Position numbers and translations under genes: made by a program. The notes beneath the pieces are model-generated. The model worked only from the letters and a program-made list of their open reading frames with translations, searched no databases and was not told where the DNA came from. From Cellulomonas sp. NS3 (GTDB taxonomy: Bacteria > Actinomycetota > Actinomycetes > Actinomycetales > Cellulomonadaceae), in assembly GCF_024757985.1 (NCBI RefSeq), contig NZ_CP103289.1:1922001-1986000 (forward strand): a stretch of DNA of 64,000 nt, in the 5' to 3' direction. Below are positions 43,462-53,183 of this stretch, piece by piece (the stretch's first letter is position 1; every line of letters begins with the position of its first letter).

Positions 43462-43592
43462 GCCCCCATGGTGCTCCCCGGGCCGGGGGCGTCCAAGCCG
43501 GTCCCGTCCCTCGGACACATTCACCCCTGTGGGCAGCCGCTTCACCCGTGCCGTGGTACGCACGCCCGCGGAGGGCTTGACAGACTCGCGGC

Positions 43593-44462
43593 GTGAGCCT
43601 GTCGATGTGGCGGTACCGTCGCCGCGCAGCGCGTCTCGCACGGTCCGGGCAGCCCGTCGCGACGCGTCGACGGGTGCTGCACCCGGGCTTCCTGACGGTG
43701 CTCGCCGTGGTCCTCACGGCGCTCGCCTGGCAGCGGGGCGCGCTCGAGCCGGTCATCGGGCTCGCGGCGCCGCGCGCGATGGTCTCGGTCGAGGGGCGCC
43801 TCGTGTCCGTCCCCGCGCCCGTCGAGGGTGCCGTCCGACCGCGACCGCCGGTGCCCGTGACGACCTCGGGCGCGTACGCGTTCCTGCACGAGGGGCCGAC
43901 GGGGGAGCCCGTCGGCTTCGACCCGTGCCGCCCGATCCGCTACGTCGTCCGCCCCGACGGTGCGCCCGCGGTGGGGCAGCAGCTCGTGGCCGAGTCGGTC
44001 GCGCTGGTCGCCGCCGCGACGGGGCTCACGTTCGTCGACGCCGGGCTCACGGTCGAGGAGCCGGACCTCGAGCGTCCTCTGGTCCAGGCGCGGTACGGCG
44101 ACGGGTGGGCGCCCGTGCTGCTCGCGTGGTCCGACGAGACGGTCCACCCCGAGCTCGCCGGCCCCACCGCGGGTCTCGGCGGCGCCTCCGTCGTGCCCGG
44201 TGCCGACGGCCGCTCCCAGTTCCTCGCCGGCGGGCGCGTCCTGCTCGAGGCACCCGACCTCACGGCGATCCTCTCGGGCCCCGACGGGTACGCCCGGGCG
44301 CGTGCCGTCGTCGTGCACGAGCTCGCGCACGTCGTCGGGCTCGACCACGTCGAGACGCCCGACGAGCTCATGGCGCCCGTGACCGGCGCCCGCACGGACC
44401 TCGGCCCGGGCGACCTCGCCGGCCTGGCGCGCGTGGGCCAGGTCGCCTGCGACGGCGCCTGA
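43593..44462 (+). CDS. Matrixin-like zinc metalloprotease, probably membrane-anchored
   Basis: A 289-residue protein with one N-terminal hydrophobic segment (about residues 33-50) that may anchor it or act as a signal. The C-terminus has the metzincin zinc motif HELAHVVGLDH (His242 first), followed by a Met-turn region ending DELMAPV. The central part (RPIRYVVRPDG, AESVALVAAATGLTFVDAGL) matches matrixin-like N-terminal strands. It should be exported and active outside the cell. TTGACA at 43578-43583 lies close to the start. Substrate unknown. Confidence 0.82.
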   Translation: MSLSMWRYRRRAARLARSGQPVATRRRVLHPGFLTVLAVVLTALAWQRGALEPVIGLAAPRAMVSVEGRLVSVPAPVEGAVRPRPPVPVTTSGAYAFLHEGPTGEPVGFDPCRPIRYVVRPDGAPAVGQQLVAESVALVAAATGLTFVDAGLTVEEPDLERPLVQARYGDGWAPVLLAWSDETVHPELAGPTAGLGGASVVPGADGRSQFLAGGRVLLEAPDLTAILSGPDGYARARAVVVHELAHVVGLDHVETPDELMAPVTGARTDLGPGDLAGLARVGQVACDGA

Positions 44463-44522
44463 CGCGCGCGGCGGCCGGCGCCGGGCACGGCCTGACGGGG
44501 GTGCGCCGCCTGACGCGGGCTG

Positions 44523-44590
44523 CCTGACGCCGGCCCGGCCTGACCGCCGGCCGGGCCTGACCGCCGGCCGGGCCTGACCGCCGACCCGGC
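44523..44590 (+). repeat. 17-bp tandem repeats between convergent genes
   Basis: The unit CCTGACCGCCGGCCGGG recurs at 44539-44555, 44556-44572 and 44573-44589 (the last with changes). A shorter CCTGACG version occurs at 44523 and further upstream. It lies between the protease gene and the convergent HelR-type gene. Each unit has the palindrome CCGGCCGG, so the transcript could form hairpins in both directions and end transcription. Confidence 0.75.
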
Positions 44591-44606
44591 CGGACGACGG
44601 CGCCGC

Positions 44607-46892
44607 TCAGCCCTCGACGTCCTCCAGGCCGCGGGGCAGCGGCGCGGCGTGCACCACGCGCAGCGCGCGCGTCGGCCGCGTCATCGCCACGTAGAGGTCG
44701 CCCGCGCTCTCGGCGAGCACGTCGGCCGGCTCGAGCAGGACGACGACGTCGAACTCGAGCCCCTTGGCCTCGCGCGGCGTGAGCAACGACAGCGGTGCGT
44801 CGAGGTCCGCCGCGGGCGCCCCGGACCGGCCGTCGGGCGCCTCCGGCGCGAGCCCCACCGCGTCGAGCGCGCCGCGTACCCGCGCGAGCAGCTCCGGCGG
44901 GCCGAGCACCGCGACGCGCCCGCCGCCGGACGCGTCCCCCACGACGGCGAGCGCCGCGCGCACCTCGTCCGCGGCGGCCCGCGCGAGGTCGTCCGGCGCG
45001 ACGCGCGTGACGCGCAGGGCGTCCGGGACCTCGCGCGCGGACGTGAGCGTGCTCACCGGCAGCCGCGCCGCGCGCGCCATCCGCTGGGCGGCGTCGGCGA
45101 CCGCCGCGGGCGTCCGGTAGTTCACGGTGAGCTCGGACAGGCGCCAGGACGTGCGCAGGACCGGGTCCAGCATGTCCGCCCAGCTCCGGGCGCCCGCGCG
45201 GGCGGTGGTCTGCGCGACGTCGCCCACGACGGTCATCGACCGCGTCGGCACCCGGCGCACGAGCATGCGCCACGCCATCGCGGACAGCTCCTGCGCCTCG
45301 TCGACCACCACGTGGCCGTAGGTCCACGTCCGGTCCGCCGCCGCGCGCTCGGCGGTGGTGAGCCGCGGGCCGCTGCTCGCGAAGCGGTCCGCGAGCAGCT
45401 CGGCCGACACGAGCCCGTCGTTGCCCGAGGACTGCAGGACCCGCCGTGCGTAGTCGACCTCGGCCGAGCGGCGCGCGGCGTCCGCGCGCTCCTGGGCCCG
45501 CGCCGCCTGGTCGTCCTCGCCCAGGAGCTCGGCGGCCTCGTCGAGCAGCGGGACGTCCGCGGGGGTCCACGGCGCCTCGCGGTCGCGCAGCAGCAGGTCG
45601 CGCTCGCGCCGGGACAGCTCGGGCGCCGCGGCCGCGAGCCGTGCGGGCCTGGTCAGCAGGTCGGTCACGAGACCCTGCGGCGTGAGCGGCATCCACGCGA
45701 GGTTGAGCGCGATGCGGACCTCGCGCGTGGTCCGGAGCTCCTCGACGATCTCGCCGCGCTCGTCGGGCGGGACCTCCCAGCCGAGCTGCTCGACGTACTG
45801 CGCGGCGAGCCGGCCCAGCATGTCGCGCACGAACGCGACCCGGGCCTGGTTGTGCGGGCGGTGACCGCGCCGGGCGCGCGCGATGGCCGACTGCACGTCG
45901 GACGGCGTCACGACGACGGTGCGCCCGTCGACCCGGATCTCGGTCGCCTCGCGCGGCACACGCTCGCGCTGGCGGACGGCCCGCGCGACGACCCGCGCCA
46001 TGAGCGCGCGGCCCTTGATCTCGGCGACCGCCTCGTCCTCGTCGCCGCCGGCGACGACGCCGGGGAACAGCTCGGAGATCGTCGTCGTGACCACGCCGGT
46101 CTCGCCGAGCGAGGGCAGCACCTGGTCGATGTAGCGCAGGAACGTCCGGCTCGGGCCGATGAGCAGCACGCCGGAGCGCTCGAGGAGCCGCCGGTGCGCG
46201 TACAGCAGGTACGCGGCGCGGTGCAGCGCGACCGCGGTCTTGCCGGTGCCGGGGCCGCCCTGGACCACGAGCGCGCCCTGCAGGTCGGAGCGGATGATCG
46301 TGTCCTGCTCGGCCTGGATCGTCGCGACGATGTCACCCATCCGGCCCGTGCGTCCCGCGGCGAGCGCGGCGAGCAGCGCACCCTCGCCCGAGAGGCCCCC
46401 GATGAGCCGCTCGCGCTGGTCCGCGTCGAGCCCGTCGGCCGAGGCGAGCACGTCCAGGTCCAGCACCTCGTCCTCGACGCCGGTGACCGCACGGCCCCGT
46501 GTCACGAGGTGCCGGCGACGCACGACGCCGTCGGGCTGGGCGGCCGTCGCGCGGTAGAAGGCCTGCGCGGCCGGGGCGCGCCAGTCGGTGAGCATCGACG
46601 CGTGCTGGTCGTCGGTCAGGCCGATGCGGCCGATGTACCGGGCGTCGCCGTCGGCCAGGTCGAGACGGCCGAACGCGAGCCGGTCCTCGACCGCCTCGAG
46701 CTGGGCGAGCCGGTCCTCGTAGAGCGTTGCGAACGCGTCGCGCTCGCTGCGGTTCTGGGGGGAGCCCGAGGGGCCGCCGCGCCGCACGTCGGCGAGCCGC
46801 TCGCGCGTCTGGGTGCGCAGCGCGTCCAGGCGTCCGTAGAGGCCGTCGACCGTCTCCTGCTCACGGCGCAGCTCCGACTCGATCCCCGCCAC
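44607..46892 (-). CDS. HelD/HelR-type RNA polymerase recycling ATPase (UvrD-like)
   Basis: A 761-residue superfamily 1 ATPase. The N-terminal coiled coil (about residues 3-35 and 55-75) is the arm that HelD proteins insert into the RNA polymerase secondary channel. Walker A is GGPGTGKT (212-219), motif II reads HVVVDEAQELS, and the helicase C region has PREAKGLEFDVVVL and YVAMTRPTRAL. HelD/HelR members release RNA polymerase from stalled complexes, and some confer rifamycin tolerance. GATAAT (46997-46992) may be its -10. No rifamycin-associated element was found upstream. Confidence 0.85.
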   Translation of the reverse strand: MAGIESELRREQETVDGLYGRLDALRTQTRERLADVRRGGPSGSPQNRSERDAFATLYEDRLAQLEAVEDRLAFGRLDLADGDARYIGRIGLTDDQHASMLTDWRAPAAQAFYRATAAQPDGVVRRRHLVTRGRAVTGVEDEVLDLDVLASADGLDADQRERLIGGLSGEGALLAALAAGRTGRMGDIVATIQAEQDTIIRSDLQGALVVQGGPGTGKTAVALHRAAYLLYAHRRLLERSGVLLIGPSRTFLRYIDQVLPSLGETGVVTTTISELFPGVVAGGDEDEAVAEIKGRALMARVVARAVRQRERVPREATEIRVDGRTVVVTPSDVQSAIARARRGHRPHNQARVAFVRDMLGRLAAQYVEQLGWEVPPDERGEIVEELRTTREVRIALNLAWMPLTPQGLVTDLLTRPARLAAAAPELSRRERDLLLRDREAPWTPADVPLLDEAAELLGEDDQAARAQERADAARRSAEVDYARRVLQSSGNDGLVSAELLADRFASSGPRLTTAERAAADRTWTYGHVVVDEAQELSAMAWRMLVRRVPTRSMTVVGDVAQTTARAGARSWADMLDPVLRTSWRLSELTVNYRTPAAVADAAQRMARAARLPVSTLTSAREVPDALRVTRVAPDDLARAAADEVRAALAVVGDASGGGRVAVLGPPELLARVRGALDAVGLAPEAPDGRSGAPAADLDAPLSLLTPREAKGLEFDVVVLLEPADVLAESAGDLYVAMTRPTRALRVVHAAPLPRGLEDVEG

Positions 46893-47126
46893 GTGCGCTC
46901 CTGTCCACGAGGGCCCGGGGTCCGCGCGCGTGCGTGCGCGACGGGCCTCGCCGGTTCCGGGTCACCCGCGCGGCGGCGCGAGCGGCCGTCCATTATCTGC
47001 CCCCGGCGCGGGTGCCGTGCACCGCCCGCGATCGCCCACGGCCGCGGTGTTCACCCCGTCCGGGTGCGCGACGGGGCCTGCCCGGCCCTAGGCTGCCCAC
47101 GCCACCGCCCGACGAGAGGACCCTGC

Positions 47127-48350
47127 GTGACCACCCACAGCACCGGAGCGCCCGACGGTGCCCTCGTGCTCCCCGAGCTCGACGCCGGGACCGCGGACCT
47201 GCTCGTGGGCGACGCGCGGAACCCGCGGATCCGGGTCCTGCTGGTCGAGGACGACGACGGCGACGCGCTGCTCGTCGACGAGCACTTCCAGGACGCGGGG
47301 CTCGACGTCGACCTCACGTGGGTCCGCACGCTCGACGAGGCCGTCGAGCGCCTCGACGTCGACTGCGTGCTGCTGGACCTCGGCCTGCCCGACGCGATGG
47401 GTCTCGGGGCGCTCGACCGGCTGCTCGCCGCGGGCGCGCCCGCGGTCGTCGTGCTCACGGGCCTGTCGGGGACCGACGTCGGGGTGCGGGCCGTGGCCGC
47501 CGGCGCGCAGGACTACCTCGTCAAGGGCGAGGTCGACGGCGAGCTCCTCGGGCGGTCCGTGCGCTACGCCGTGCAGCGCCGCCGGCTCGAGGACACCGAC
47601 CGTGCGCTGTACCGGAGCCTCGTGCGCGCCAACGAGATGACGCGCCTCGAGCGCGCGCTGCTGCCGAACCCGCTCGTGCACGACGCCCGCATCGAGGTCC
47701 AGGTCGGCTACCGCGCCGGTCGTGACGGGCTGCTCGGCGGCGACTTCTACGACGTCGTCGAGTGCACCGACGGGCGGGTGCTCGCGATCGTCGGCGACGT
47801 GTGCGGCCACGGGCCCGACGAGGCCGCGCTCGGCGCGACGCTCCGCACGGCGTGGCGGACGCTCGTGCTCGCCGACACCCCCGCGGACGCGATCCTGGGG
47901 CTCCTGGAGCGCGTGCTCGTCGCCGAGCGCTCGCGTCCCGAGGTCTTCACGACCGTCTCGATGGTCGCCGTGTCGCCCGACGGCACGTCCGCGGACCTGT
48001 ACCTGGCCGGCCACCCCGTGCCGATCCTGCTCGGTCCGCCGTCCACGACCCTGCCGACCCACGCCCGCGGACGTGCGCTCGGCGTGCCCGTGAGCGGCGG
48101 CTGGGACCCGTGCCACCTCGAGCTCGGGGAGGCCTGGCGGGTCATGCTCTACACCGACGGCGTGCTCGAGGCGACGGTCGACGGGGGACGGGAGCGGGTC
48201 GGGAAGGCCGGTCTCGTCGCCGTCCTCGACGCCGCGCTCGCCGCGGGCCGCCAGGACCTCGTGGAGCACGTCCTGCAGCAGGTCCGGCACCTCCACGGGG
48301 GAGAGCTCGTCGACGACACCGCCGTGGTCGTCCTGGGTCGCGGCGCATGA
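47127..48350 (+). CDS. Response regulator fused to PP2C (SpoIIE-type) phosphatase
   Basis: A 407-residue protein. The receiver domain (about 32-150) has the phospho-acceptor Asp84 in [12 protein letters not shown], the acidic pair EDDDGD and Lys in DYLVKGE. The PP2C/SpoIIE domain (about 190-405) has [28 protein letters not shown] and the final DDTAVVVL metal sites. Such proteins control anti-sigma-factor antagonists in the general stress response, though no such pair is encoded here. The GTG is preceded by GAGAGGA. The stop overlaps the histidine kinase start. Confidence 0.92.
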   Translation: MTTHSTGAPDGALVLPELDAGTADLLVGDARNPRIRVLLVEDDDGDALLVDEHFQDAGLDVDLTWVRTLDEAVERLDVDCVLLDLGLPDAMGLGALDRLLAAGAPAVVVLTGLSGTDVGVRAVAAGAQDYLVKGEVDGELLGRSVRYAVQRRRLEDTDRALYRSLVRANEMTRLERALLPNPLVHDARIEVQVGYRAGRDGLLGGDFYDVVECTDGRVLAIVGDVCGHGPDEAALGATLRTAWRTLVLADTPADAILGLLERVLVAERSRPEVFTTVSMVAVSPDGTSADLYLAGHPVPILLGPPSTTLPTHARGRALGVPVSGGWDPCHLELGEAWRVMLYTDGVLEATVDGGRERVGKAGLVAVLDAALAAGRQDLVEHVLQQVRHLHGGELVDDTAVVVLGRGA

Positions 48351-49921
48351 GCGCGGCCACCGGACGCGGGCCCGTGGCCGGCACGACGCTGCGCCAGCGG
48401 CTGTCCCGGACCCTCGCGCTCGCGGGGGTCCTGCTCGGAGTCGTCGTCCTCGTCTCCGGGCTCGCGGTCGAGCGCATGATCGACCGGCAGCACGACGTGA
48501 CCGAGACCTACTTCCTCGCCGTCACCCGCGCCGAGGCGGCGTACACGCGCCTCGTCGACGCCGAGACCGCCGTGCGGGGGTACGCGCTCACGGGTGACGC
48601 GGTGACGCTCGAGCCGTTCGAACGGGCGACCGGCTCTCCGTCGTTCGTGGAGCTCGAGGAGGAGACCGAGCGGGACATCGTGACGCCCGAGGTGACGCGC
48701 GCCGCGAGCGCGGCGTCGCAGTCCGCCGAGCGGTGGGAGCGTGAGTTCGCTGCGCCCGCGATCGAGGCGGTCGACCTGCGCGGGACGAGTGCGGTGAGCA
48801 CCGAGGACATCGAGCTCGGCCGCGTGCTGTTCGAGGGGACGCGCACCGCCGTCGAGGACTACCTCGACGTGCTGCGCGCGGAGCGCCGGGAGGCGGTCGA
48901 CGAGCTCACCCTGTGGACACGGCTCGTCGCGGCGGCGCTCGTCGTCCTGTCGTTGTCGGCGGTCGCGGTCGGGTTCGCGCTCTCGGTGCTGCTGCGCCGC
49001 TGGATCGCCGCCCCGCTCGCGGCGCTGGCCGCGGACGCGCGGGCGGTCAGCTCGGGCGAGCTCGACCACCCGGTGCTCTCGACCGGACCCGGGGAGATCG
49101 CCGACCTCGCCGCGGACGTCGAGAGCATGCGCGTCGCGCTCGTCGCGCAGCTCGGGGCGCTGCGTGCCTCGTCCGCCGAGATCGCCGCCGCGCACGAGCA
49201 GCTCACGGAGCAGGCCGAGGAGCTGCGGCGCTCGAACCGCGACCTCGAGCAGTTCGCCTACGTCGCGTCCCACGACCTGCAGGAGCCGCTCCGCAAGATC
49301 GCGAGCTTCACCCAGCTCCTGCAGAAGCGCTACGGCGGGCAGCTCGACGACCGTGCCGACCAGTACATCGGCTTCGCGGTCGACGGCGCGAAGCGCATGC
49401 AGCAGCTCATCCAGGACCTGCTCGGCTTCTCCCGCGTCGGGCGGATGGTCGGGGAGCCGGTCGACGTCGACCTCGGCCAGGCGCTCGACGACGCGCTCGA
49501 CAACCTCAGCGAGGCCGTCGCCGAGTCGGGCGCCGTGGTGACCCGCGACGAGCTCCCCGTCGTGCGCGGCGAGCGGGCGCTGCTCGTGCAGCTCCTGCAG
49601 AACCTCGTCGGCAACGCGATCAAGTTCCGGCGCCCGGACGAACCGCCCGTGATCCGTCTCGGAGCGCGCGAGGTGGCAGAATCCTGGGAGCTCGAGTGCC
49701 GGGACAACGGGATCGGCATCGACGCGCAGTACGCGGAGCGGGTGTTCGTCATCTTCCAGCGGCTGCACGCCAAGGACGTCTACGACGGGACCGGGATCGG
49801 GCTCGCGCTGTGCAAGAAGATCGTCGAGCACCACGGCGGTCGGATCTGGATCGAGCCCCAGGACGGGGACGGCACGTCCGTGCGCTGGACGCTGCCCCGC
49901 CTCGCCCCGGCCGAGGACTGA
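48347..49921 (+). CDS. Sensor histidine kinase with CHASE3-like sensor and HAMP
   Basis: A 524-residue kinase. Two membrane helices (about 22-44 and 190-212) flank an extracytoplasmic helical domain with the CHASE3-type motif [20 protein letters not shown] domain (about 210-265), a coiled coil, then HisKA ([17 protein letters not shown], His309), and HATPase with [16 protein letters not shown] and [18 protein letters not shown]. The HisKA form is close to that of bacteriophytochrome-type kinases. ATG overlaps the upstream stop. It likely phosphorylates one or both neighbouring receivers. Confidence 0.92.
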   Translation: MSAATGRGPVAGTTLRQRLSRTLALAGVLLGVVVLVSGLAVERMIDRQHDVTETYFLAVTRAEAAYTRLVDAETAVRGYALTGDAVTLEPFERATGSPSFVELEEETERDIVTPEVTRAASAASQSAERWEREFAAPAIEAVDLRGTSAVSTEDIELGRVLFEGTRTAVEDYLDVLRAERREAVDELTLWTRLVAAALVVLSLSAVAVGFALSVLLRRWIAAPLAALAADARAVSSGELDHPVLSTGPGEIADLAADVESMRVALVAQLGALRASSAEIAAAHEQLTEQAEELRRSNRDLEQFAYVASHDLQEPLRKIASFTQLLQKRYGGQLDDRADQYIGFAVDGAKRMQQLIQDLLGFSRVGRMVGEPVDVDLGQALDDALDNLSEAVAESGAVVTRDELPVVRGERALLVQLLQNLVGNAIKFRRPDEPPVIRLGAREVAESWELECRDNGIGIDAQYAERVFVIFQRLHAKDVYDGTGIGLALCKKIVEHHGGRIWIEPQDGDGTSVRWTLPRLAPAED

Positions 49922-49956
49922 GCGCCCGGAGCCGGGCGGAACGGAACGGAGTGGCG

Positions 49957-50394
49957 ATGTCCCCCACCAAGATCATCGACGTGCTGCTGGTCGAGGACGA
50001 CCCGGGCGACGTCCTCATGACGCGCGAGGCGTTCGAGGACAACAAGGTCGCGAACCGGCTCGCGGTCGTCTCGGACGGCGTCAGCGCGCTCGCGTACCTG
50101 CGCAAGGAGGGCGAGTACGCCGACGTCCCCACGCCCGACCTGATCCTGCTCGACCTCAACCTGCCGCGCATGGACGGTCGCGAGGTCCTGCAGGCGCTCA
50201 AGCAGGACGAGGACCTCCGCTCGATCCCGGTCGTGGTGCTCACGACCTCGGAGTCCGAGGAGGACGTGCTGCGCAGCTACTCGCTGCACGCCAACGCCTA
50301 CGTCACGAAGCCCGTCGACTTCGAGCGGTTCATCGACGTCGTGCGCCAGATCGACGAGTTCTTCGTCTCGGTGGTCCGTCTCCCCACGCGCTGA
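49957..50394 (+). CDS. Single-domain response regulator, Rcp1-like
   Basis: A 145-residue receiver with no output domain. Acidic pair EDDPGD, phospho-acceptor Asp66 in [13 protein letters not shown], the Thr in [11 protein letters not shown] and Lys in NAYVTKPVD are complete. The Rcp1-type sequence suits pairing with HisKA kinases like the neighbour. The ATG at 49957 follows a GGAGTGG stretch; a GTG at 49951 is also possible. It may be a phosphate shuttle or sink between the kinase and the phosphatase. Confidence 0.92.
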   Translation: MSPTKIIDVLLVEDDPGDVLMTREAFEDNKVANRLAVVSDGVSALAYLRKEGEYADVPTPDLILLDLNLPRMDGREVLQALKQDEDLRSIPVVVLTTSESEEDVLRSYSLHANAYVTKPVDFERFIDVVRQIDEFFVSVVRLPTR

Positions 50395-50519
50395 GCGGCG
50401 TCGGGAAGAGTGCGGCGGCCGCGCGTGTTGTGACGGGACGACGGGCCGGGCCGCAGGTCGCGACCCGCCGCACCCCGCAGCACGACGCACGCACGAGCAC
50501 AGACGAGAGCGAGGACCCC

Positions 50520-51455
50520 ATGCTCGACCCGAGCGAGATCTACGGTGTCGACCCCGCGGTCGCGGCCGAGGTCGAGGCCCGGTCCGCAGGTGGGACCGGC
50601 CCCGTCCTGGTGCACGCCCTGCGCGGCTTCGTCGACGCCGGCAACGCGGGCCAGCTGGCCGCCGGCCACCTGACCGACGAGCTCCCGACCGCCCGCCTGG
50701 CGACGTTCGACGTCGACCAGCTGCTCGACTACCGGTCGCGGCGGCCCACGATGACGTTCGATTCCACGACGTGGAGCCACTACGCCGAGCCGGAGCTCGT
50801 GGTCGACCTCGTGCGCGACGGCGCGGGCGTCCCGTTCCTGCTCATGCACGGCGTCGAGCCGGACGTGCAGTGGGAGCGGTTCGCCGCCGCGGTCCGTCAG
50901 CTCGTCGAGCGCTTCGACGTGCCGCTCACCGTCGGCGTGCACGGCATCCCCATGGGCATCCCGCACACGCGTCCGCTGTCCGTCACGGCGCACGGCACGC
51001 GACCCGAGCTCGTGGCCGACCACCCGTCGTGGTTCGGGACCGTCCAGGTCCCCGCGAGCGCGAGCGCGCTGCTCGAGATGCGCCTCGGGGAGTCGGGTCA
51101 CGACGCGATGGGCTTCGCGGTGCACGTCCCGCACTACCTCGCGCAGTCCGCGTTCCCGCAGGCCAGCATCGCGGCGCTGCAGAACGTCGAGCGCGCGACG
51201 GGGCTCGAGCTCAAGGTCGGTGCGCTGACGGCGACCGCCGAGGAGACCAGCGAGGAGATTGACCGTCAGGTCAGCGGGTCCGAGGAGGTCGCCGCGGTCG
51301 TGCACGCGCTCGAGGAGCAGTACGACGCGTTCGCCCGCAACCTCGGGCGCACGGGCCTGCTCGCGGAGACGACCCAGCTGCCGACGGCCGACGAGCTCGG
51401 CGCCGAGTTCGAGCGCTTCCTGGCCGAGAACAGCGAGGACGGCCAGGGCGCCTGA
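50520..51455 (+). CDS. PAC2 family protein
   Basis: A 311-residue PAC2 (proteasome assembly chaperone 2-like) protein. Family motifs are VHALRGFVDAGNAGQLAAGH, LATFDVDQLLDYRSRRPTMT and VGVHGIPMGIPHTRP. Such proteins are conserved in actinobacteria that carry or once carried a proteasome, but their biochemical job is not established. The C-terminus (about 240-311) is a charged helix. The ATG at 50520 follows a GAGAGCGAGGA ribosome-binding site. Confidence 0.88.
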   Translation: MLDPSEIYGVDPAVAAEVEARSAGGTGPVLVHALRGFVDAGNAGQLAAGHLTDELPTARLATFDVDQLLDYRSRRPTMTFDSTTWSHYAEPELVVDLVRDGAGVPFLLMHGVEPDVQWERFAAAVRQLVERFDVPLTVGVHGIPMGIPHTRPLSVTAHGTRPELVADHPSWFGTVQVPASASALLEMRLGESGHDAMGFAVHVPHYLAQSAFPQASIAALQNVERATGLELKVGALTATAEETSEEIDRQVSGSEEVAAVVHALEEQYDAFARNLGRTGLLAETTQLPTADELGAEFERFLAENSEDGQGA

Positions 51456-51556
51456 GCCCCGGGCGGGCCCCGGCTGGCGACCGCAGGCCGGCGCGGGGCT
51501 CGCCGTCGGGAGGCGCTGCGGTGGTGCACCCCCGCAGCGGTGGAGGATGGACTCCC

Positions 51557-52876
51557 GTGAGCACCTCCGTCCCGCCCCCGTCCCGGGCCCTGCTGGTCTG
51601 GGGCGTCGCGGTCGCGGCGTACGTCGTCGCGGTGCTCAACCGCTCGTCGCTCGGCGTCGCGGGGCTCGAGACCACCGAGCGCTTCGACGTGGGCGCGTCG
51701 CTGCTCGCGACCTTCGCCGTCGCGCAGCTCGTCGTCTACGCAGGCCTGCAGATCCCGGTAGGTGTCCTGCTCGACCGCCTCGGCCCGCGCCTGCTGATCG
51801 CGGGCGGCGCGGTGCTCATGGGCGTCGGGCAGCTCGTGCTCGCGGTCGCCACCGAGGTGCCGGGCGCGCTGGCCGGCCGCGTGCTCGTCGGCGCGGGCGA
51901 CGCCATGACCTTCGTGTCCGTGATCCGGCTGATCCCCGCGTGGTTCCCCGTCCGGCGCGTCCCGCTGCTGACGCAGGTGACCGGCGCGGTCGGCCAGCTC
52001 GGGCAGATCCTGTCCGCCGTGCCGCTCGTGCTCGTGCTGCACGGGCGCGGCTGGGGCCCCGCGTTCGGCAGCCTCGCGGTCCTCGCGCTCGCGGCGGCGC
52101 TGCTCGTGGCGGCGCTCGTGCGCGACTCCCCGGAGGACGCGGGGCGCAGGCGCACGTGGCGACGTCGCCTCGGCGCGCCGGGCGAGCGGACCGCCGCCGA
52201 GGTGCTCCGGACGCGGGCGGCCCGGCCGGCGGACGGCGGAGCCCTGCGCGCCGTCGTGCGGGAGCCCGGCGTGTGGCTCGGGTTCTGGGCGCACTTCCTG
52301 ACCCCGTTCAGCTCGCAGGTCGTGGTGCTGCTGTGGGGGTTCTCGTTCTTCGTCGAGGGCCAGGGCCGCACGACGGGCGAGGCGAGCGCGCTGCTCAGCG
52401 TCATCGTCGTCGCGGGGATCGTGTCGGGGCCGTTGCTCGGGGAGCTCGCCGCGCGCAGGCCGGGTCGCCGCACGCGCGCCGTCCTCGTCATCGCCGTCGC
52501 CGTCGCCGTTGCGTGGGTCGCGGTCCTCGCACCCCCCGGTCCGCGGGGCCTCGGGGTGCTCGTGGTGTTCTCGGTCGTCGTGGCCGTCGGCGGCCCGGCG
52601 TCGCTCATCGGCTTCGACCTCGCGCGCAGCTGCGTCACCCCGGCGCGGCTCGGGACGGCGACGGGGCTCGTCAACACCGGGGGCTTCGTCGCGGCGCTTA
52701 CCTCGATGCTCGCGATCGGCGTGGCGCTCGACGTGCTCGCCCCGAGCGGCGACCGGGACCTGGACGCGTACCGCTGGGCGTTCGCGCTCATGGCCGTGCC
52801 CTGGGTGGTCGGGGTCGTGGGCGTCCTCGTCAGCCGCGCGCGGACCCGCGCCGCTCACCCGGGCATCGCGCTCTGA
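51557..52876 (+). CDS. MFS transporter
   Basis: A 439-residue major facilitator with about 12 hydrophobic segments split by a charged loop near residues 185-225. The loop between helices 2 and 3 reads LQIPVGVLLDRLGPRLLIAG, which fits the MFS loop motif. N-terminal similarity is to the nitrate/sugar-like sets, but the substrate is not predictable. GTG at 51557 is chosen because the upstream extension from 51521 is not hydrophobic or conserved-looking. No regulatory neighbour suggests a ligand. Confidence 0.88.
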   Translation: MSTSVPPPSRALLVWGVAVAAYVVAVLNRSSLGVAGLETTERFDVGASLLATFAVAQLVVYAGLQIPVGVLLDRLGPRLLIAGGAVLMGVGQLVLAVATEVPGALAGRVLVGAGDAMTFVSVIRLIPAWFPVRRVPLLTQVTGAVGQLGQILSAVPLVLVLHGRGWGPAFGSLAVLALAAALLVAALVRDSPEDAGRRRTWRRRLGAPGERTAAEVLRTRAARPADGGALRAVVREPGVWLGFWAHFLTPFSSQVVVLLWGFSFFVEGQGRTTGEASALLSVIVVAGIVSGPLLGELAARRPGRRTRAVLVIAVAVAVAWVAVLAPPGPRGLGVLVVFSVVVAVGGPASLIGFDLARSCVTPARLGTATGLVNTGGFVAALTSMLAIGVALDVLAPSGDRDLDAYRWAFALMAVPWVVGVVGVLVSRARTRAAHPGIAL

Positions 52877-53183
52877 CGCACCGGCGGTCGGCGTCGGTGA
52901 CGCGCGCCGGCGCATGGCACGACGCTCATCGAGTCGTGACCGGATCGTTGCGCGACGCGTGCTTTTCCGGGCGGTGAACGATGGCGCTCGAAAGAGGGTG
53001 CGTGAGAGTATCGGGGGCGTTGCAGTGACGTACTGACGCTTGACCGGCGCCCCCGCAGGGATGTGGAGGCACCGCCAGCCCGCGTGGCTGGTCCATCCGG
53101 TGCAGGACGTGGGACAAGGCATTGCGGCACGGCCTGAGCGCACGGCTCAGGGTCGTCACCGGTTGGAACAGAAGGACGAGAAC
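52877..53183 (+). other. Long leader before the cold-shock gene
   Basis: A 307-bp region without a gene. AGTATC near 53008-53013 may be a promoter -10. The transcript would have a long leader with two stem-loops: CCAGCC / GGCTGG (53075-53091) and CCTGAGC / GCTCAGG (53133-53151). Long structured leaders are typical of cold-shock mRNAs. I found no classical cold box. Confidence 0.5.

Noticed and set aside
46893-47126. Rifamycin-associated element before the HelR-type gene
   Set aside because: No GGGGCTTGC-type inverted repeat is visible in the 234-bp gap.
48614-48625. CCGTTCGAACGG palindrome inside the histidine kinase gene as a possible LexA site
   Set aside because: It lacks the CGAAC-N4-GTTCG layout and lies within a coding region.
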